Assembly: GCA_007134465.1 (NCBI GenBank)
Contig: SLKS01000140.1
Coordinates: 1-40,589 of the forward strand
Source: Kiritimatiellia bacterium
GTDB lineage: Bacteria > Verrucomicrobiota > Kiritimatiellia > UBA8416 > SLMC01
Direction of reading: 5' to 3'
Length of the DNA stretch: 40,589 nucleotides
Positions 39,477-40,589 of this stretch are shown here, piece by piece. The notes beneath the pieces were generated by a model. It had not been told where the DNA came from and did no database searches. It saw only the letters and a list, made by a program, of their open reading frames with translations. Each line of letters begins with the position of its first letter. Positions within the stretch are counted from its first letter, which is position 1. The position numbers were made by a program, and so were the translations under genes.

Positions 39477-40370
39477 ATGATGAAAACAAATCTCTTTACA
39501 ATAATCTGCGCTGTCGCGGCAATCGGATGCGCGCACTTGGGAATACGAGTGGGGTTCCGATATCTTGCGCTTGGCGGGATAACCCGTCTTCCCTCCGCAG
39601 AACAGCGAATTCAAAGCGTTCCTGTGCGCCTCGACGTGAGTCAGCCTGCTGACCGCACACATTATGTTGACCTGGGTTACGCATCTTTTTATACACCGGA
39701 ACAATTCGAATTAGAAGCTTGGCCCGCAGGTGACGGCACATGCCTTGTGCTAACCAACAATAGAATCCGTCTCCTGTTTCTTGCTCCGTTTTCAATAACA
39801 TCGTTTCGTGCCGATAGACTCAACGGAAACCCGATAACTCAAAATGCAAAAATGGAATATCCGAAACTCAGCAGACAAACAGAACTCATGTATGTCGATC
39901 CTGTTCAAGCAGAGATCGACATAGAATACACCCTCTACCCGAATTTCTGGCAGGTGCTGGCGTTAAACCGCGACGCTTTTACAGCCTTGAAGACACGCCT
40001 TATGCATAAAGCGGTGTACCAGCGGGGTCAAAACAAGGTGCTTTTGTACAAATCCGATCAAACCAAGGGTTTAGTTAGAATTGGAGACTTTCCCGACGAC
40101 CCTTCCGTCCTCTCCGGAATGATTGCATCCGTTCAGGGAGACTGTCTCGTCGGCTTTCATCTGTACAGGAAACACAAGGTTGAACAGGCTGTCGACGAGC
40201 TTCTGGTGACGATCCTTTCATCGTTTTCATTTGCGGTTGATGAGATTCCTGATCAAGCGCAACTCATCGACTTAATCGCCGCTACAGGAGTCAAGCACAG
40301 AAAACATAGCCAACAAGACGAGTCCGTACCATCGGAAGCCGCGCCGAGCGCGTATCCCGATGTTCGGTGA
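39477..40370 (+). CDS. Membrane-anchored or exported protein of unknown function
   Basis: 297 aa with an N-terminal hydrophobic stretch (Met-Met-Lys then LFTIICAVAAIGCAHLGI), a signal anchor or lipoprotein signal (AIGCA could be a lipobox). The rest is mixed alpha-beta without recognisable motifs, and ends in a polar Ser/Pro-rich tail. ATG 39477 is taken (a second ATG at 39480 follows); the ribosome site is weak. The base composition is clearly AT-richer than the neighbours, hinting at transfer. It follows the slipin gene by 64 bases on the same strand and may be co-transcribed. Confidence 0.65.
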   Translation: MMKTNLFTIICAVAAIGCAHLGIRVGFRYLALGGITRLPSAEQRIQSVPVRLDVSQPADRTHYVDLGYASFYTPEQFELEAWPAGDGTCLVLTNNRIRLLFLAPFSITSFRADRLNGNPITQNAKMEYPKLSRQTELMYVDPVQAEIDIEYTLYPNFWQVLALNRDAFTALKTRLMHKAVYQRGQNKVLLYKSDQTKGLVRIGDFPDDPSVLSGMIASVQGDCLVGFHLYRKHKVEQAVDELLVTILSSFSFAVDEIPDQAQLIDLIAATGVKHRKHSQQDESVPSEAAPSAYPDVR

Positions 40371-40589
40371 CCGGGCGTCACACCGCCCCGTACGGAGCGT
40401 TTCTGCCCCGAAACCGGCGGTTCGGCACCGGATTCGGAGGGTTTCGCACCCGATTCAGGAGTAGATTCCGGCGTTGATCAGGTGATCGAGGTGTCAACAA
40501 TAGACCCCTGACGGGAAGCCGACGCGATATTCATGCAGTGCTGCGGGCGTTGAGCGCCGGTGGCCGGGTGAACTTTCCACTAGTGGAAA
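40371..40589. other. Gene-free right end, possible edge of an insertion sequence
   Basis: No gene seen. GGCACCGGATTCGG and CGCACCCGATTCAG (about 40423-40458) are imperfect direct repeats, and the last 16 bases (40574-40589) form the perfect palindrome TTTCCACTAGTGGAAA, cut by the window edge. Subterminal direct repeats are typical of IS21-type ends. Suggestive only. Confidence 0.3.

Noticed and set aside
1-40589. CRISPR array or rRNA genes
   Set aside because: No regularly spaced short repeats with unique spacers and no rRNA-like sequence were seen.

Overview
The window reads like a GC-rich chromosome segment from a Gram-negative bacterium of the PVC group, most likely Kiritimatiellota or a close verrucomicrobial relative. 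This is inference: no rRNA is present. The clues are the MurC-MurB fusion next to Ddl, ClpC with McsA and McsB in a bacterium with an outer-membrane barrel protein and probable lipoproteins, a lipoprotein full of LWP/LFP motifs, and secreted SUMF1-fold proteins that carry a bacterial-repeat domain.

Layout. 1-5.4 kb: an unidentified 3' gene end, then a tightly coupled minus-strand operon ilvE-mcsA-mcsB-clpC (every junction is an ATGA overlap) and tRNA-Leu(CAG). 5.5-9.9 kb: a small accessory stretch with a permease remnant, a translationally coupled SAM methyltransferase plus U32-like Cys-rich protein, a MITE-like palindromic element, a perfect hairpin, an outer-membrane barrel protein and two ribbon-helix-helix proteins. 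9.9-13.2 kb: murC-murB fusion and ddl (peptidoglycan precursor synthesis). 13.2-20 kb: a Na/Pi cotransporter, the argF-pyrB-lipoprotein operon, and a divergent uroporphyrinogen-decarboxylase-like gene. 20.2-24 kb: a periplasmic coiled-coil protein, rdgB, a secreted seven-bladed WD40 propeller fused to a CAP domain, and an orphan gene. 24-28.3 kb: a minus-strand operon for an O-antigen or teichoic-type ABC exporter (permease, ATPase), nadC, an SGNH hydrolase and coaX. 28.7-31.8 kb: a MntA-HepT toxin-antitoxin pair and an nfeD-flotillin operon.

31.9-38.1 kb is the most unusual part. A bidirectional cassette (a 67-residue protein transcribed away from a secreted SUMF1/FGE-fold protein) is present twice. 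The two copies flank a Fic-protein remnant and a hipBA module that has a pair of palindromic operator-like sites. Each of the three SUMF1 domains ends in a segment that looks like the variable region of a diversity-generating retroelement (DGR): a fixed scaffold in which the variable codons are almost all NNC or NNT, as expected from AAC template codons. No reverse transcriptase or template repeat lies in the window, so any DGR core would have to act from elsewhere. A 48-residue Cys-rich gene lies at the end of the second copy. 38.4-40.6 kb: a slipin/stomatin-like SPFH protein, an AT-richer exported protein of unknown function, and a gene-free end with short direct repeats and a palindrome that may be the edge of an insertion sequence.

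Housekeeping genes are dense and often overlap by 4 bases. The accessory stretches (5.5-9.9, 28.4-29.6 and 31.9-38.1 kb) hold the toxin-antitoxin systems, repeats and broken genes.
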